Part shown: piece by piece, positions 9,756-17,904 of the stretch
Numbering within the stretch: the stretch's first letter is position 1
How the letters are laid out: every line of letters starts with the position of its first letter
DNA from: Saccharicrinis sp963675435
Lineage (GTDB): Bacteria > Bacteroidota > Bacteroidia > Bacteroidales > Marinilabiliaceae
Direction of reading: 5' to 3'
Assembly (NCBI GenBank): GCA_963675435.1
Contig: OY776216.1
Coordinates: 3,162,001-3,226,000 of the forward strand
DNA length: 64,000 bases
Notes under the pieces: generated by a model
The model's input: the letters and a program-made list of their open reading frames with translations, nothing else
What the model was told of the DNA's origin: nothing
Databases searched by the model: none
Made by a program: the position numbers and the translations under genes

Positions 9756-11063
9756 ATGAAGGAAGTTGTTTCTAAAGCTATTAAATATCTTACTGAGGAC
9801 ATATGGCGAATACAAAAGTTTCAACTATCTCGTCCTCATGTTATCATTATAAACACCTTACGTATTTTATATTTAGCTATAAAGGGTTTTATATATGATA
9901 AATGCCAACAGAAAGCTTCTGCTCTTACGTTTTATTCCTTAATGTCTGTAGTTCCACTTGTAGCATTACTTTATGGTATTGCACTAGGATTTGGATTTGA
10001 TGAAACCTTAAAGGTGGAATTAACTCAAAAAATGGCAGGACAGGAGGAAGTATTAAGTTATATTCTGGATTTAGCAGAAAGGTATGTAAAAAGCACTAAA
10101 AGTGGCATCATTATAGGTGTAGGTCTTGTTATTCTGTTTTGGTCAGTGATGCAGGTTTTAGGTAATATCGAACAAAGTTTTAATGATATCTGGGAAGTGA
10201 AAAGGTCGAGAAGTTTTGCCCGAAAATTTACTGACTATATAGCCTTAATGATTGTGGCTTTTTTGTTTTTAATATCAAGCAGTAGTATGATTGTTTTTGT
10301 ATCTGCAAAATTTAATAACTATGAACTTTTAAGTTATGTAGGTAGAACACTCACTATGATGTTACCATATGTTATAATATGCCTTGCGTTTACTATGCTT
10401 ATATTAATTATGCCAAATACAAAAGTCAATCTTTTTTCGGCTATTGTTGGCGGTATTGTTGCAGGAATCCTATTTCAGGTTCTTCAATATTATTTTATAC
10501 ATTTTATGGTTGATGTATCTAGATATAATGCAATATATGGCAGTTTTGCTGCACTACCTTTGTTTTTGTTCTGGATGCAGGCTAGTTGGCTCATTGTGAT
10601 GTTTGGAGCTGAAATATCATTTGCAATACAAAATGTAGATAGTTTTGAATTTGCTGCAGATACACAAAATATCAGTGTAGAGTATAAGAGAGTTGTTGCT
10701 TTATTAGTATGTTATGAAGTGATTAAACGATTTGAGCAAGGTAAAGACCCAGTTAATACATTAAAGCTGTCTGTTCATTTAAAACTACCTATTCGTTTAA
10801 TAAATGAAATAGTTTTTGAACTTGTTAAGAGTAATGTTTTAATAGAAGTAGCAAAAGATGGTAATGGAGAAACTTCTTATCAGCCAGCAGTGGATATTAA
10901 TAAGTTATCTATTTCTGTTATTTTGAATATGTTGGAAACTACAGGTAGTGAAAACCTTCATTTTGAAGAAACAGAGAGTTTGATAAAAGTTAAAAATGTG
11001 GTGAAGCGTTTCAAAGAAATGCGTGCTTCATCTTCTGAAAATGTATTGTTAAAAGATCTATAA
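9756..11063 (+). CDS. YihY/BrkB family inner-membrane protein
   Basis: I start the gene at the ATG at 9756 (435 residues), because the longer frame begins inside the RNase P RNA. The family signature is clear: KASALTFYSLMSVVPLVALLYG, a hydrophobic FWSVMQVLGNIEQSFNDIW segment, several membrane spans between about residues 70 and 290, and ASWLIVMFGAEISFA near the end of the membrane domain. The last 120 residues are soluble and look winged-helix-like. The family was once called ribonuclease BN by mistake; its function is unknown and transport is suspected. It appears to be a single-gene unit ending at the hairpin at 11071. Confidence 0.88.
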   Translation: MKEVVSKAIKYLTEDIWRIQKFQLSRPHVIIINTLRILYLAIKGFIYDKCQQKASALTFYSLMSVVPLVALLYGIALGFGFDETLKVELTQKMAGQEEVLSYILDLAERYVKSTKSGIIIGVGLVILFWSVMQVLGNIEQSFNDIWEVKRSRSFARKFTDYIALMIVAFLFLISSSSMIVFVSAKFNNYELLSYVGRTLTMMLPYVIICLAFTMLILIMPNTKVNLFSAIVGGIVAGILFQVLQYYFIHFMVDVSRYNAIYGSFAALPLFLFWMQASWLIVMFGAEISFAIQNVDSFEFAADTQNISVEYKRVVALLVCYEVIKRFEQGKDPVNTLKLSVHLKLPIRLINEIVFELVKSNVLIEVAKDGNGETSYQPAVDINKLSISVILNMLETTGSENLHFEETESLIKVKNVVKRFKEMRASSSENVLLKDL

Positions 11064-11070
11064 AAGAAAA

Positions 11071-11090
11071 GAGCTTCCTTTAGGAAGCTC
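11071..11090 (+). terminator. Hairpin terminator after yihY-like gene
   Basis: GAGCTTCC-TTTA-GGAAGCTC forms a perfect 8-bp stem 8 bases after the stop codon and is followed by TCTTT. The T tract is short, so efficiency is uncertain. Confidence 0.7.
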
Positions 11091-11094
11091 TCTT

Positions 11095-11449
11095 TATGCC
11101 GGCCGCATCAATTATGGACTATTTAAACTCCTGAATACAGGATTTGAGTGTTTGTAATCCTCGGTAATCCTCCGTATCATAAAGATAACCCGAAGGTGAG
11201 GCCCGCCCTAAAACTACATAACTTTACTCGGTTCTATTGTAGTGTTGAGTTTAACAATCTAAATAAAACTGATGCGGTTTTCTTTGTATCAATCATACAT
11301 AACAAAAGTAATTTATTTTTTAGTTCTATCCAAGAAATATCAAGGGTTTTGGCCTATTTTTATGCTGAGAAAAAATACCGAATTAAGGTATTTTTTTTGC
11401 TTAAATTTTCACAATTGCTTTTCTTTACAGATTACCAGAAACTTAGAGA
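11095..11449. other. Gap of about 355 bp with a locally GC-rich, unexplained segment
   Basis: Bases 11095-11225 are richer in G and C than the flanks. They contain a small hairpin (TCCTG-AATA-CAGGA, 11129-11142) and an imperfect tandem 10-mer (GTAATCCTCG/GTAATCCTCC, 11154-11173). An open frame at 11148-11453 begins at a non-ATG codon and has no recognisable domain, so I do not call a gene. The remainder is AT-rich leader for the exonuclease gene. Confidence 0.4.
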
Positions 11450-12835
11450 ATGAAGTATTCTATTATTGACATTGAAACAACAGGAGGTAATTTTAAAAAT
11501 GGTAAAATTACAGAGATTGCAATTTATTTGCATGATGGAAAAAAGGTTATTGATGAGTTTGTTTCGTTGATTAATCCGGAACAAAGTATTCCTCCATATA
11601 TTACCCAATTAACAGGTATTAGTAATAATATGGTAATAAACGCACCTAAATTTTATGAAATTGCAAAAAGAATTGTTGAAATAACAGAAGGAAGTATTTT
11701 TGTAGCTCATAATGCTAGTTTTGATTATGGTTTTATTCAAGAAGAGTTTAGAGCATTGGGATATGAATATAAACGTGATACACTTTGTACAGTTAAATTG
11801 AGTAGGAAACTATTACCAGGTTATAAATCTTATAGTTTGGGTAACTTATGTGTCCATTTAAATATTAATAATGATGCACGTCACCGTGCAGCTGGAGATG
11901 CATTGGCAACAGTTACACTTTTTGAGATTTTGTTAGCGAATAATAATGGTTGTATAATGCCTTTAGATGGTAATAGATATTTTACTGCAGAAAGTTTACA
12001 TCCTCAGCTTAGTATTGATTTAATTGAAACACTTCCAGAAGCGGTAGGTGTATATTATTTTTATAATCATAATAAAGATTTAATTTATATAGGAAAGAGT
12101 AAAAGTATTAAAAAGCGTGTGTTTACCCATCTTGGTAATGTAAAGGCTCAAAAGGCTGTCAGAATGAAATCTGAAGTAGCCTCCGTGGATTTTTATATTA
12201 CAGGTAGTGAATTGGTTGCTTTATTAATGGAATCAGCGGAAATAAAAAAGCATAGACCTAAATTTAATAAAGCTCAAACTAAGAGTAAGCTTAACTTTGG
12301 TTTGTATAACTTCAAAGATAGAAAGGGATACATTCGTTTTAATATTCTAAAAAATGATGGTCGTACTACACCGCTAAATTCCTTCGATACCATAAAAGAG
12401 GCTAAGCAATATCTTAATAATAAATTAGAAAGATATGAATTGTGCCAAAAGTTATGTGGGCTTAGTGATTCTGTAGGAAGTTGTTTTCATTATCAAATTA
12501 AAATATGCAAAGGAGCTTGTATTGATCTGGAAAGTTTTGACTCATATAATATAAGAGCTCAAAAGTTTATTGATAGTATGGCATTTTCGAAAAGTAATTG
12601 TATTATTAAAGATATTGGTAGGTGTGATGATGAAAGTGCAGTTATAGCCATTAAAAATGGCAAATACATAGGGTATGGATGGATTGACAAATACCAGAAT
12701 ATTAATTCTATGGATCAAATTTTGGATTTGGTATCAGTTAAAGATGATACAATGGATGCCAGGTCAATCATAAAACGTCAAATTCTGGAAAATAAAAAAT
12801 TAAAAGTGATAGACTTAGATGATGATCGGTTATAA
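11450..12835 (+). CDS. DnaQ-like 3'-5' exonuclease fused to a GIY-YIG (UvrC-type) nuclease domain
   Basis: The 461-residue protein starts with a DEDDh exonuclease domain (residues 1-165): DIETTG supplies the first Asp and Glu, HNASFDYGF the next Asp, and HRAAGDALAT the catalytic His and last Asp. A GIY-YIG domain follows (about 198-280; VGVYYFYN, DLIYIGKSKSIKKRV, ELVALLMESAEIKKHRPKFN), as in the N-terminal half of UvrC and in Cho. The remaining 180 residues have no domain I recognise but contain a Cys-rich stretch (CQKLCGLSD ... CFHYQIKICKGAC). All catalytic motifs appear intact. Such fusions are known in Bacteroidota and actinobacteria and are thought to act in DNA repair; the substrate is not established. 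Confidence 0.88.
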   Translation: MKYSIIDIETTGGNFKNGKITEIAIYLHDGKKVIDEFVSLINPEQSIPPYITQLTGISNNMVINAPKFYEIAKRIVEITEGSIFVAHNASFDYGFIQEEFRALGYEYKRDTLCTVKLSRKLLPGYKSYSLGNLCVHLNINNDARHRAAGDALATVTLFEILLANNNGCIMPLDGNRYFTAESLHPQLSIDLIETLPEAVGVYYFYNHNKDLIYIGKSKSIKKRVFTHLGNVKAQKAVRMKSEVASVDFYITGSELVALLMESAEIKKHRPKFNKAQTKSKLNFGLYNFKDRKGYIRFNILKNDGRTTPLNSFDTIKEAKQYLNNKLERYELCQKLCGLSDSVGSCFHYQIKICKGACIDLESFDSYNIRAQKFIDSMAFSKSNCIIKDIGRCDDESAVIAIKNGKYIGYGWIDKYQNINSMDQILDLVSVKDDTMDARSIIKRQILENKKLKVIDLDDDRL

Positions 12836-12851
12836 CTACAGAAAGTTAATT

Positions 12852-13238
12852 TTAATTGGGGAATTTATTTTTTATTACAATAAATCTCTCGTGTGCTCCA
12901 ATAGCAACAATATCTTTTTCTTTGTTGAAAAATGCAAAATCAAAAAAAAGTTTTTCCTGATCTATAAATTTAAGATGTGCTGAGCAGGTAATGGATGTAT
13001 TGATACTTACTGGAATAAGATGTTTAATATTAATCTCAGCGCTAATTGAAGTGTATTCTGGAGGAATTCTTTCATGAACTAATTCACATATAACTTGCTC
13101 CATAAATACAATTAATGATGGAGTAGCTACATAATCCATGTCACCGGTTTTTAAAAAAGAAGCCAGTTCTTCTTTTTTGATAATGAAATCTTTAGAATGT
13201 TGAATTCCTTTTTTTAAATAGTGACTAACTGCTTCCAT
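12852..13238 (-). CDS. Hotdog-fold thioesterase, fluoroacetyl-CoA thioesterase (FlK)-like
   Basis: The 128-residue protein has the length and pattern of the FlK-like hotdog family: an ATPSLIVFMEQVICELV segment (the ATP..I..ME motif on the central helix), then a conserved strand pattern and IGAHERFIVIKNKF near the C-terminus. These dimeric enzymes hydrolyse acyl-CoA thioesters; most homologues are not specific for fluoroacetyl-CoA and have unknown substrates. It reads in the same direction as prfC, 82 bases downstream, with a 24-nt palindrome in the gap. Confidence 0.75.
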   Translation of the reverse strand: MEAVSHYLKKGIQHSKDFIIKKEELASFLKTGDMDYVATPSLIVFMEQVICELVHERIPPEYTSISAEINIKHLIPVSINTSITCSAHLKFIDQEKLFFDFAFFNKEKDIVAIGAHERFIVIKNKFPN

Positions 13239-13292
13239 TTTTTGAAATTTAGATATATTAATTATACCTAAATTTCAAAAAAATGTTTTGAT

Positions 13293-13316
13293 TTTTATCA
13301 ATTTAAATTGATAAAA
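13293..13316. repeat. Perfect 24-nt palindrome between prfC and the thioesterase gene
   Basis: TTTTATCAATTT is followed directly by its exact reverse complement, with no loop. It lies 4 bases past the prfC stop and about 55 bases before the thioesterase start. It may be an operator for the downstream gene or part of a weak terminator; the absence of a loop favours a protein-binding site. Confidence 0.6.
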
Positions 13317-13320
13317 TTAT

Positions 13321-14898
13321 TTAAAATTCACTAGTAAAATGAAATACTATGTCTTCAAAGTTTTGTTGAGCTAATTGGAGCATATAAGATGAATCTGCTA
13401 AAAATACATCTCTGCCTTGCTTATCTTTTGCCATATATTGGTTCTTTCTTCTCTTAAAGTCAGCTAATTGTGCCTCATTATCAGATTTTATCCAACAGGC
13501 TTTGTATAAGTTTATTGGTTCATATCTACATTTAGCATTGTATTCATTTTCCAAACGATGTTCAATAACTTCAAACTGAAGTGCACCCACTGTACCAATA
13601 ATTTTACGACCATTGAACTGACTTGTAAATAATTGAGCTACACCCTCGTCCATAAGTTGGTCAATGCCTTTGGCAAGCTGTTTAGATTTCATAGGATCTG
13701 CGTTTTCAATATATCTAAACAACTCCGGTGAGAAACTAGGTAACCCTTTAAAGTTAACTTTTTCTCCTTCAGTAATGGTATCTCCAATAATAAAGTTACC
13801 AGAATCAGGTAAACCAACTATATCTCCTGGAAATGCCTCATCAATTATGGATTTTTTTTCAGCCATAAATGCGGTCGGGCTTGAGAATTTAAAGTTTTTT
13901 CCTTGACGTACATGAAGGTAATTCTTGTTTCTCTCAAATTTTCCAGAACATATTTTAACAAAAGCAATTCTGTTTCTGTGATTAGGATCCATGTTAGCAT
14001 GAATTTTAAATACAAAACCAGAAAATTTATTTTCATCTGGTGAAATTGTTCTTTGAATTGTATTAGAAGGTTGTGGTTCCGGAGCTATTTCAAGGAAGCA
14101 ATTAAGTAACTCATTTACACCGAAGTTATTTAAAGCACTTCCGAAAAATACGGGAGCCAATTCTCCTTTTAAATATTCTGAAACTTCAAATTCAGGATAC
14201 ACACCTTCAACAAGTTCAATTTCTTCTCTTAAAAGTCCAGAAGCATCATTACCTATATAACCTTCAAGTTCTGGGCTGTTTACATCAGAAAAAGCAATGC
14301 TTTCCTCTACGGTTTGTTTACTGGCTTCAAATAAATTTAAGTTTGATTCCCAAATATTGTAAACGCCTTTAAAAGAAGGACCATTACCAATAGGCCAACT
14401 TAAAGGGCGAACACTAATTTTTAATTCTTCCTCAACCTCATCTAATAAATCGAAGGCATCTTTACTTGGTCTGTCCATTTTGTTTATAAACACCATTACA
14501 GGTGTTTTACGCATACGACAGACTTCCATTAATTTTCGTGTTTGAGCTTCAACCCCTTTTGCTGCATCAACTACAATAATAACGCTATCTACCGCAGTTA
14601 ATGTTCTAAATGTATCTTCAGCAAAATCCTGGTGACCCGGTGTATCCAGAATATTAACTTTATGGTCTTTATACTCAAACCCCATTACAGATGTAGCTAC
14701 AGAGATTCCACGTTGCTTTTCTATTTCCATAAAGTCAGAAGTAGCAGTTTTTTTAATCTTGTTAGATTTAACTGCTCCTGCTACATGTATTGCACCTCCA
14801 AATAAAAGTAGTTTTTCTGTAAGTGTTGTTTTACCTGCATCAGGGTGACTGATAATGGCAAATGTTCTTCTTCTTTGTATCTCTTCAATTAAGCTCAT
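13321..14898 (-). CDS. prfC: Peptide chain release factor 3
   Basis: RF3 is the GTPase that recycles RF1/RF2 from the ribosome after peptide release. The 525-residue length is normal. G-domain motifs are intact: SHPDAGKTT (G1, residues 17-25), a RGISVATSV switch region, DTPGHQDF (G3) and NKMDR (G4). RF3 diagnostic text such as SNKIKKTATSDFMEIEKQRG separates it from EF-G. The start at 14898 is supported by the family N-terminus MSLIEEIQRRRTFAIISHPD. A TAAATTTG promoter box lies 25-32 bases upstream. Confidence 0.97.
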   Translation of the reverse strand: MSLIEEIQRRRTFAIISHPDAGKTTLTEKLLLFGGAIHVAGAVKSNKIKKTATSDFMEIEKQRGISVATSVMGFEYKDHKVNILDTPGHQDFAEDTFRTLTAVDSVIIVVDAAKGVEAQTRKLMEVCRMRKTPVMVFINKMDRPSKDAFDLLDEVEEELKISVRPLSWPIGNGPSFKGVYNIWESNLNLFEASKQTVEESIAFSDVNSPELEGYIGNDASGLLREEIELVEGVYPEFEVSEYLKGELAPVFFGSALNNFGVNELLNCFLEIAPEPQPSNTIQRTISPDENKFSGFVFKIHANMDPNHRNRIAFVKICSGKFERNKNYLHVRQGKNFKFSSPTAFMAEKKSIIDEAFPGDIVGLPDSGNFIIGDTITEGEKVNFKGLPSFSPELFRYIENADPMKSKQLAKGIDQLMDEGVAQLFTSQFNGRKIIGTVGALQFEVIEHRLENEYNAKCRYEPINLYKACWIKSDNEAQLADFKRRKNQYMAKDKQGRDVFLADSSYMLQLAQQNFEDIVFHFTSEF

Positions 14899-14922
14899 AT
14901 TCTGTAATTATAAAATCGAGCG

Positions 14923-14930
14923 CAAATTTA
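14923..14930 (-). promoter_or_regulatory. -7 box (TAAATTTG) upstream of prfC
   Basis: On the minus strand TAAATTTG fits the TAnnTTTG consensus and lies 25-32 bases before the prfC start codon. No convincing -33 box was found. Confidence 0.45.
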
Positions 14931-15101
14931 ATTAATGTATTGGTATTTTGATGTTTTGTAGCATACTTTTTAAAGTAAGAATTGGCAGTCTATATTTTAT
15001 TTATCATAAACGATAGTTTTGTTGCTAATTTATAAGCTGAAGGTTTGATTTTTGATAAAATTGTTTGATTTTTAAGCTTCAAAATTATAAAAGATATATA
15101 T

Positions 15102-15965
15102 ATGAGTTGGACGAATTATCATGGACATTGTAATTATTGTGATGGGCATGGAAAAATGGAGGAATATATTGTAAAAGCGATAGAGTATAAGATGCCTGTA
15201 ATTGGAATTTCCTCACATGCTCCCGTTCCTTTTGATTGTTTTTGGACGATGAAGGAAGATCAATTGCAAAACTATGATAATGAAGTAAGGCAGTTGCAGG
15301 AAAAGTATAAGGATCAAATTACTGTTCTTAAATCACTTGAGATCGATTATCTCCCTAATTACGGAGGTTTTAATAAAGCAGTATTAGATAATATCGAATT
15401 AGATTATCGCATCGGTAGTATTCATTTTATTGATCGTTTTAAAAATGGTGATTCCTGGGGAATAGATGGAAGTCTTGAAGAGTTCAAAAAAGGAGTGAAG
15501 GAAATATTTAACAATGATATTCAACATACTGTGAAGCGTTTTTATGAATTAACACGAGGTTTAATTCAAAACCAAAAGTTTGACATTCTAGGCCATTTCG
15601 ATAAAATTAAAATGCACAATGTAGTTGAACCATTATTTGATGAATCTGAAGATTGGTATGTAAACGAGGTTGAGTCTGTATTATCTTTGGTTGCAGAGAA
15701 AGGAATTATTGTTGAGATTAACACCAAGGCATTCGAAAAAAATGGATTATTGTTTCCCGGGCCAGCATTATTTCCATTATTAAAGAAATTTAATATACCT
15801 ATAACAATAAACAGTGATGCACACTTCCCGGAAAAATTAGAGTCTTCTTATGGAGAAGTGGCGCAGTTGTTATTAGATGCTGGCTTTACTTCTTTAAGAG
15901 AATATAAAAATGGAATCTGGTGCAATGTTGCTTTTAATAAAAATGGAATACAATGGATAGAATAG
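15102..15965 (+). CDS. PHP-domain phosphatase, histidinol-phosphatase (HisK/HisJ) family
   Basis: The 287-residue protein carries the PHP metal-binding motifs: HGHCNYCDG at residues 6-14, a SSHAP motif near 38, a conserved Glu in SLEIDYLPN, IGSIHFID, LGHFDKIK and NSDAH near the C-terminus. The family dephosphorylates L-histidinol phosphate in histidine synthesis, and the FDCFWTMKED insert is typical of that subgroup. There are no other his genes here, so the assignment rests on the protein alone. The next gene overlaps its 3' end by 13 bases. Confidence 0.82.
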   Translation: MSWTNYHGHCNYCDGHGKMEEYIVKAIEYKMPVIGISSHAPVPFDCFWTMKEDQLQNYDNEVRQLQEKYKDQITVLKSLEIDYLPNYGGFNKAVLDNIELDYRIGSIHFIDRFKNGDSWGIDGSLEEFKKGVKEIFNNDIQHTVKRFYELTRGLIQNQKFDILGHFDKIKMHNVVEPLFDESEDWYVNEVESVLSLVAEKGIIVEINTKAFEKNGLLFPGPALFPLLKKFNIPITINSDAHFPEKLESSYGEVAQLLLDAGFTSLREYKNGIWCNVAFNKNGIQWIE

Positions 15966-16429
15966 ATTATTCAGTGGAAATTATAAATGTTAACGATAAA
16001 GAACAAACAGATGCTTTATTATCGTTAATGAATGATTATATGCTTGATGACATGGGATTGAATGCTGAATTACCAGCCGAGTTAGGTCATAGAATAATAA
16101 AAGGATTACAGCTGCAAAACAATTACATAGGATTTCTATTAAAAGAAGGTGATAGATATGTAGCTTTGGCGAATTGTTTTGTGGTTTTTTCAACATTTAA
16201 GGCAAAGCAGGTTTTAAATATTCATGATTTTGTTGTTACTCCAGATTATCGAAGAAAAGGGGCGGGTTACACTTTATTAAATAATATAAATGATTATTGC
16301 AAACAGAATAATTATGGTAAAGTTACATTGGAAGTTAGAAAAGATAATGAAAAAGCAATGAAATTGTATATTAAGTCTGGATTTAAAGATTGTAATCCTC
16401 GAATGTATTTTTGGGAAAATACATTATAG
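15953..16429 (+). CDS. GNAT family N-acetyltransferase
   Basis: The 158-residue protein has the GNAT acetyl-CoA binding signature VTPDYRRKGAGYTLL (about residues 97-111) and a typical motif B region (VTLEVRKDNEKAMKLYIKSGF). The substrate cannot be inferred. The ATG at 15953 overlaps the preceding phosphatase frame, suggesting translational coupling and a shared transcript. Homologues often modify small amines or protein N-termini. Confidence 0.85.
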   Translation: MDRIDYSVEIINVNDKEQTDALLSLMNDYMLDDMGLNAELPAELGHRIIKGLQLQNNYIGFLLKEGDRYVALANCFVVFSTFKAKQVLNIHDFVVTPDYRRKGAGYTLLNNINDYCKQNNYGKVTLEVRKDNEKAMKLYIKSGFKDCNPRMYFWENTL

Positions 16430-16811
16430 TGAATCCGTTACTGTATAAAATATGAATATTTTTATGTCAATAAGAATAAGGCTTGATGCACTAGTGTATA
16501 TGTTTCATTTTGTTGATGAAAATGGGATTTGAATTGATTAAATTACATAAAATTTGGATAATAAAAATGTAATTGTAGCATATATAAACTTATGATTTGT
16601 TTGTAATCATGTATTAATATTCTATTTTTACGCAACCTTTGGACAATTTTTGATTTTAGTATCGTAACATTTTTGTAGAGTTAGCGTAATAAATACCAAA
16701 TTAACAACTAGATGTTTATGTCGTAATTAAATGAAAAGCAAAGGTTAGTTTATTTAACATTGAATTATTTCAATTAATACATTGGCACAAAACAAGAAAA
16801 ATAATCAAATC
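16430..16811. other. AT-rich gap of 382 bp without a recognised feature
   Basis: I see no conserved ORF, RNA structure or repeat here. The downstream M23 gene presumably has its promoter in the last 150 bases, but I cannot place a convincing TAnnTTTG box. Confidence 0.4.
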
Positions 16812-17783
16812 ATGGCTAATAATAAGTATATATATGATCCTGAATCTTTAAGCTATATTCCGGTAGAAAATACACTGAAATCTAAATTAAAGAAGTTGGT
16901 TCCATATATAATTGGTGGAGGATTATTTGGTTTAGGTTTTTATATAGTTACTGCTGTATTTTATTTTACTCCTAGAGAAAAATTGCAAGCTCAACAAATT
17001 AAAGATATGAGATCCCGACAAGATATTTTTATCGAGAGATTAAGTGAGGCAGATAAGGAATTAAATGAATTGGCAGTGCTTGATGATAGTTTATACAGAA
17101 CAATGTTAGGTGTTACACCTTTAGATTCTACTCAAAGAATAGCTGGTACCGGAGGTAGTAATAGTTACGAGGAAATGGTAATTTCAGATATTCCATCTGA
17201 AATAATTGACTCATATAGAATGCTTGATAATCTTGTGGCTAAAATGAACGTTCAGAAATCATCTTACTCAGAACTTTTTAGAGAAGTTACAATAAATGTA
17301 AATCGTTTACAGCATTTACCTGCTATTATTCCTATTTCTAACTGGGATTTAAAATATATTGGTTCTGGCTTTGCTCCACGTCGTTTTCATCCAATCCTTA
17401 AAAGATGGAGACAACACGAAGGAATAGATTTTATTGCAAATGTGGGAACAAAAATATTTGCTGCTGCAGATGGTGTAGTATCAAGTGCAAGATTATCGGA
17501 TAGTTTTGGTAGAGTAGTTGAAATAGACCATGGTTTTGGTATTACTACATTGTATGCACACATGAGCAAGTTTGATGTAAAAAAAGGACAAAAAGTTAAA
17601 AGGGGAGAAGTAATTGGTTATGTTGGAAACACTGGCTTAAGTGCTGGTGCTCACCTGCATTATGAAGTGCATGTGCATGGTAAAGAAGTTGACCCGGTTA
17701 ATTACTTTTTCAAGGACTTAACTTCTGATGAATACAGAGCTGTTGTAGATAAGGCTCAAAGTGTCGAAACATGTATGGAATAA
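16812..17783 (+). CDS. M23 (LytM) family metallopeptidase, membrane-anchored
   Basis: From the ATG at 16812 the protein has 323 residues. One membrane span lies at about residues 30-55 (LVPYIIGGGLFGLGFYIVTAVFYF), followed by a coiled-coil-like region (70-110) and a C-terminal LytM domain: RRFHPILKRWRQHEGIDF with the first zinc ligands His and Asp, then HLHYEVHVHG with the HxH ligands. Catalytic residues are complete, so it should act as a peptidoglycan endopeptidase or EnvC-like activator in the periplasm. An upstream TTG start (16782) would add ten polar residues and is less likely. A strong terminator follows. Confidence 0.9.
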   Translation: MANNKYIYDPESLSYIPVENTLKSKLKKLVPYIIGGGLFGLGFYIVTAVFYFTPREKLQAQQIKDMRSRQDIFIERLSEADKELNELAVLDDSLYRTMLGVTPLDSTQRIAGTGGSNSYEEMVISDIPSEIIDSYRMLDNLVAKMNVQKSSYSELFREVTINVNRLQHLPAIIPISNWDLKYIGSGFAPRRFHPILKRWRQHEGIDFIANVGTKIFAAADGVVSSARLSDSFGRVVEIDHGFGITTLYAHMSKFDVKKGQKVKRGEVIGYVGNTGLSAGAHLHYEVHVHGKEVDPVNYFFKDLTSDEYRAVVDKAQSVETCME

Positions 17784-17812
17784 GTACAAACTCATGGATT
17801 AACAAAAATATT

Positions 17813-17840
17813 AAAAGGACTGCCTGTAGGTAGTCCTTTT
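17813..17840 (+). terminator. Rho-independent terminator after M23 peptidase gene
   Basis: AAAAGGACT..GCCTGTAGGT..AGTCCTTTT makes a stable hairpin followed by TTGTTT, 30 bases past the stop codon. Confidence 0.85.
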
Positions 17841-17904
17841 TTGTTTAAATAATTACATATTTAGTTCACCCTTAAAAATGGAATAGGTTGTTGATAACCA
17901 GTTC

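Noticed and set aside
11148..11453. Open reading frame of 101 codons before the exonuclease gene
   Set aside because: It starts at a non-ATG codon, shows no domain, overlaps the exonuclease start and is low-complexity in its second half.
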